A stretch of DNA of 64,000 nucleotides from the NCBI RefSeq assembly GCF_000959365.1, contig NZ_CP009556.1, positions 620,001-684,000 on the forward strand, given 5' to 3'. The position numbers and the translations under genes are program-made. This document shows positions 61,715 through 64,000 of the stretch, piece after piece. A model generated the notes under the pieces. It did no database searches, was not told the DNA's origin, and was given only the letters and a program-made list of their open reading frames with translations. Position 1 is the first letter of the stretch. The number at the start of each line of letters is the position of its first letter. This stretch comes from Burkholderia oklahomensis C6786. GTDB lineage: Bacteria > Pseudomonadota > Gammaproteobacteria > Burkholderiales > Burkholderiaceae.

Positions 61715-62701
61715 ATGACTGTGTCAGGCATCGATACGCGCGTTGACGCGAAGCGGAAGAATGCGAAGAACGCGAAGAAGAAAATCTTGATCACGGGCGC
61801 GACCGGCCAGGTGGCGCGGCCCGTCGCCGAAGCGCTGGCGGCGGAGCACGAAGTCTGGGCGATCGGCCGCTTCAGCGACGCGAGCGTCGAGGACGCGCTG
61901 CGCGCGAAGGGCGTCAACACATGGCGGTGGGACATGGAGCGCGACGCGCTCGACGGCCTGCCCGACGACTTCACGCACGTGCTGCACGCGGCGGTCCGGC
62001 GTGGCGAGGACGGCGACTTCGACAAGGCGATCGAGGTCAACACGGTCGCCACCGGCCGCCTGATGACGCACTGCCGCACCGCCGACGCGTTCGTCTACGT
62101 GTCGAGCGGCAGCCTGTACGCGCGGCAGGCGCTCGACCATCCGTATGCGGAGACGGATCCGCTCAACGGCGTCGCGCACTGGCTGCCCGCTTATCCGATC
62201 GTCAAGATTTCATGCGAAGGCGTCGTGCGCGCGTTCTCGGCCGTGCTCGGCCTGCCGACGGTCATCGCGCGCCTGAACGTCGCATACGGCCCGTACGGCC
62301 ACGGCGGCGTGCCGGTACTGCTGTACCGGCAACTGCTCGCCGGCAAGCCGATTCCGATTCCGCAAGAAGGCCAGAACTGGGCATCGCTGATCCACACCGA
62401 CGATCTCGTCCGGCAAGTGCCGCTGCTGTGGGACGCCGCGACTTCGCCCGCGCTCGTGCTGAACTGGGGCGGGGATGAAGCCGTCGGCATTCAGGACTGC
62501 CTCCAATACATCGCGGACATCACGGGTGTCGATGCGCGTTTCGAGCGCAGCGACGTGACGCGGGAAACGTACGCGTTCGACAACACGAAGCGGCGCGCGC
62601 TCATCGGCGATTGCACCGTGCACTGGAAGGAGGGCGTGCGTCGGACCATCGAAACCCACTTCCCCGGGGCGGTCAAGACGCTCTCGGCCGTGCAATCGTA
62701 G
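61715..62701 (+). CDS. NAD(P)-dependent SDR / epimerase-dehydratase family enzyme
   Basis: 328 residues from the ATG at 61715, just after AAGAGG. ATGs at 61685 and 61694 are in frame too. The first 20 residues are Lys/Asn-rich, then a Rossmann loop [20 protein letters not shown]. The active site has YVSSGSLY and [10 protein letters not shown], matching the Ser/Tyr-x-x-x-Lys of extended SDRs. C-terminal motifs are [15 protein letters not shown] and [16 protein letters not shown]. It probably reduces or rearranges the product of the A-T-TE synthetase. Gene spacing of 41 bases indicates one operon. Confidence 0.9.
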   Translation: MTVSGIDTRVDAKRKNAKNAKKKILITGATGQVARPVAEALAAEHEVWAIGRFSDASVEDALRAKGVNTWRWDMERDALDGLPDDFTHVLHAAVRRGEDGDFDKAIEVNTVATGRLMTHCRTADAFVYVSSGSLYARQALDHPYAETDPLNGVAHWLPAYPIVKISCEGVVRAFSAVLGLPTVIARLNVAYGPYGHGGVPVLLYRQLLAGKPIPIPQEGQNWASLIHTDDLVRQVPLLWDAATSPALVLNWGGDEAVGIQDCLQYIADITGVDARFERSDVTRETYAFDNTKRRALIGDCTVHWKEGVRRTIETHFPGAVKTLSAVQS

Positions 62702-62725
62702 CGCGCGAGACAGGAGATTTTTGCG

Positions 62726-63121
62726 ATGTCGACCAATCTGCAGACCGTACGGGCCTCGTACGAGGCCTTCCATAACCGCGACCTGCCCGGCGTGCTGGCC
62801 GCCCTCGCGCCGGACGTGCTCTGGACGCACCCGGACGGCATGAGCCCGTACGGGCTCGGCGGAACGAAGAAGGGTCACGACGAAGTGATCGCCTTCATCA
62901 AGCACGTGCCGACGCACATCGCCGAGATGCGGCTCGCGCCGGAGGAGTTCATCGAGTCCGGCGACCGCATCGTCGTGCTCGGTACGCGTCGCGTCACCGC
63001 CGCCAGCGGGCGCAGCGGCACGTTGAAGTTCGTGCACGTGTGGAAGTTCGCGAACGGCAAGGCGGTCACGTTCGAAGACCATTTCGATACGGCCGAAATG
63101 ATCAATCTGATCGCGGCCTGA
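62726..63121 (+). CDS. SnoaL-like (NTF2-fold) protein
   Basis: 131 residues. SnoaL/NTF2-like cone fold with VRASYEAFHNRDLPGVLAAL, VLWTHPDGMSPYGLGGTKKG, SGDRIVVLGTRRVTAASGRS, and FVHVWKFANGKAVTFEDHFD. Members act as cyclases, isomerases or hydroxylases in polyketide and aromatic pathways, or have no known chemistry. It is 24 bases after the SDR gene. Confidence 0.88.
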   Translation: MSTNLQTVRASYEAFHNRDLPGVLAALAPDVLWTHPDGMSPYGLGGTKKGHDEVIAFIKHVPTHIAEMRLAPEEFIESGDRIVVLGTRRVTAASGRSGTLKFVHVWKFANGKAVTFEDHFDTAEMINLIAA

Positions 63122-63245
63122 CGGTCGCGGCTCGCGCAGCGACGACGAAGCTTCGGGCGCCGTCCGGCCCGCCGCGTTTCATCGCGTCGCCGCGCGAGCG
63201 CACGACGACAGGCCGAATCCATATCTCATGCAAAGGAGCAACTTC

Positions 63246-64000
63246 ATGGCGGAAGTAGATGCGAGCGCGGCGCCGCATATCGCGATACTGCAGATGATCA
63301 CCGGCAAGTGGAACGCGCAGGCGTTGTATGTCGCCGCCGAGCTGGGCATTGCCGATCTGCTGGCGGAGAAGGAGCGGACGGCGGACGAGCTGGCCGCCGC
63401 AACGGACACCCACCCGGAAGCGCTTTACCGGGTGCTGCGCGCGCTCGGCAATCTGGGCGTCTTCATCGAAGGAGACGCGCGGCGGTTTCGCAACAACCCG
63501 CTCAGCGACACGCTGCGGCGCGACGCGCCGGGCTCGATGCGCGGGTTCGCGCGCATGGCGGGCATGGAAGCGGGCTGGAAAGCGTGGGGCGAGCTGCTCT
63601 ATAGCGTCAAGACTGGCCGAAGCGCGTTCGAGCACGTCGTGGGCGGGTCGGGCTTCGAATACATCGACTCGCATCCGGAGGTCGCGCAGATCGTCAACGA
63701 TGCGATGACGAGCGTGAGCGAACTGGAGTCTCCGGCGGTGGCCCGCGCGTACGATTTTTCCGGAGCCCGAACGATCGTCGACGTCGGCGGCGGACACGGC
63801 TTTCTGCTGGCGACGCTCCTTATCGCGAATCCGGACGCTAAGGGCGTGCTCTTCGAACTGCCGCACGCGTGCGACGGCGCGCGGCAGCTGTTCGCGAAGC
63901 ACGGCCTGACCGACAGGGTGGACGTGATGCCGGGCGACGCGAGCAAGGCGATCGAGGCGCGCGGCGACGTCTATGTGATGAAGCACGTCATCTGCGATTG
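63246..64000 (+). CDS. O-methyltransferase, plant-type AdoMet_MTase_2 family (3' end outside window)
   Basis: The first 251 residues are visible; the gene runs off the right edge. AAGGAG precedes the ATG at 63246. The N-terminal winged-helix dimerisation domain has WNAQALYVAAELGIADLLAE, TDTHPEALYRVLRALGNLGV. The SAM site is TIVDVGGGHGFLLATLLIAN, followed by VLFELPHACDGARQLF, RVDVMPGDASKAIEARGDVY and MKHVICD, all typical of small-molecule O-methyltransferases. It probably methylates a phenol made by the operon. Confidence 0.92.
   Translation, partial: MAEVDASAAPHIAILQMITGKWNAQALYVAAELGIADLLAEKERTADELAAATDTHPEALYRVLRALGNLGVFIEGDARRFRNNPLSDTLRRDAPGSMRGFARMAGMEAGWKAWGELLYSVKTGRSAFEHVVGGSGFEYIDSHPEVAQIVNDAMTSVSELESPAVARAYDFSGARTIVDVGGGHGFLLATLLIANPDAKGVLFELPHACDGARQLFAKHGLTDRVDVMPGDASKAIEARGDVYVMKHVICD

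Noticed and set aside
1..64000. CRISPR arrays, insertion sequences, integrase genes, tRNA or rRNA genes
   Set aside because: No regularly spaced repeats, transposase or integrase motifs, or cloverleaf-forming segments were seen.

Overview
The window is high-GC DNA with dense, overlapping operons. It looks like a stretch of a secondary replicon of a Burkholderia species, probably of the pseudomallei/thailandensis group. That placement is inferred from a complete lateral-type (Flag-2-like) flagellar locus, a ZmpA-type M4 protease, and a terminal gene set that resembles the four-gene terphenyl operon I remember from that group. It was not checked against any database. No tRNA, rRNA, insertion sequence, integrase or CRISPR array was seen.

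Layout. (1) 1-3.55 kb: the end of an unrecognised gene, then four translationally coupled genes (SAM methyltransferase, HAD phosphatase, LicC-like nucleotidyltransferase, CDP-glycerol-type transferase). They look like a pathway that activates and transfers a phosphorylated group, and they run straight up to a flagellin gene. (2) 3.7-37.9 kb: a second flagellar system: flagellin, motAB; fliM-N-P-Q-R-flhB-flhA on the minus strand; fliE-F-G-H-I-J; fliD-S-T-K-L-fliA; flgM-N and the muramidase half of FlgJ; flgA on the minus strand; flgB to flgL with the rod half of FlgJ; then a LafW-like protein and a LafZ-like membrane-anchored winged-helix regulator. There is no fliO, no chemotaxis gene, no flhDC and no lafK. 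FliM lacks the CheY-docking peptide, and both sides of the FliM-FliG contact depart from consensus. (3) 38-45.4 kb: zmpA, yjbQ, a thioredoxin-like gene, a hemolysin III homologue and DNA polymerase II, each with long gaps around it. (4) 46-51.3 kb: an ACS-family MFS carrier, glycerate 2-kinase, pyruvate kinase and a CdaR-type regulator, i.e. a sugar-acid/glycerate route to pyruvate. (5) 51.7-57.6 kb: a polar amino-acid ABC transporter, a histidine-ammonia-lyase-fold protein whose cofactor-forming Ala-Ser-Gly triad is replaced by Tyr-Leu-Thr, and a HutC-type GntR regulator. The leader holds two TGT(C/A)TAGACA palindromes flanking an intrinsic terminator. (6) 57.6-58.8 kb: a gene-poor, AT-rich stretch with several palindromes. 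(7) 58.9-64 kb: an A-T-TE synthetase, an SDR, a SnoaL-like protein and an O-methyltransferase cut by the window end, a secondary-metabolite operon.

The points I rate as most worth following are the ammonia-lyase homologue without its MIO triad together with its operator/terminator leader, the phosphoryl-group transfer cassette beside the lateral flagellin, and the apparently CheY-blind motor with a co-diverged FliM-FliG interface. Alternative start codons were chosen by Shine-Dalgarno spacing, family start positions and coupling to the upstream gene.
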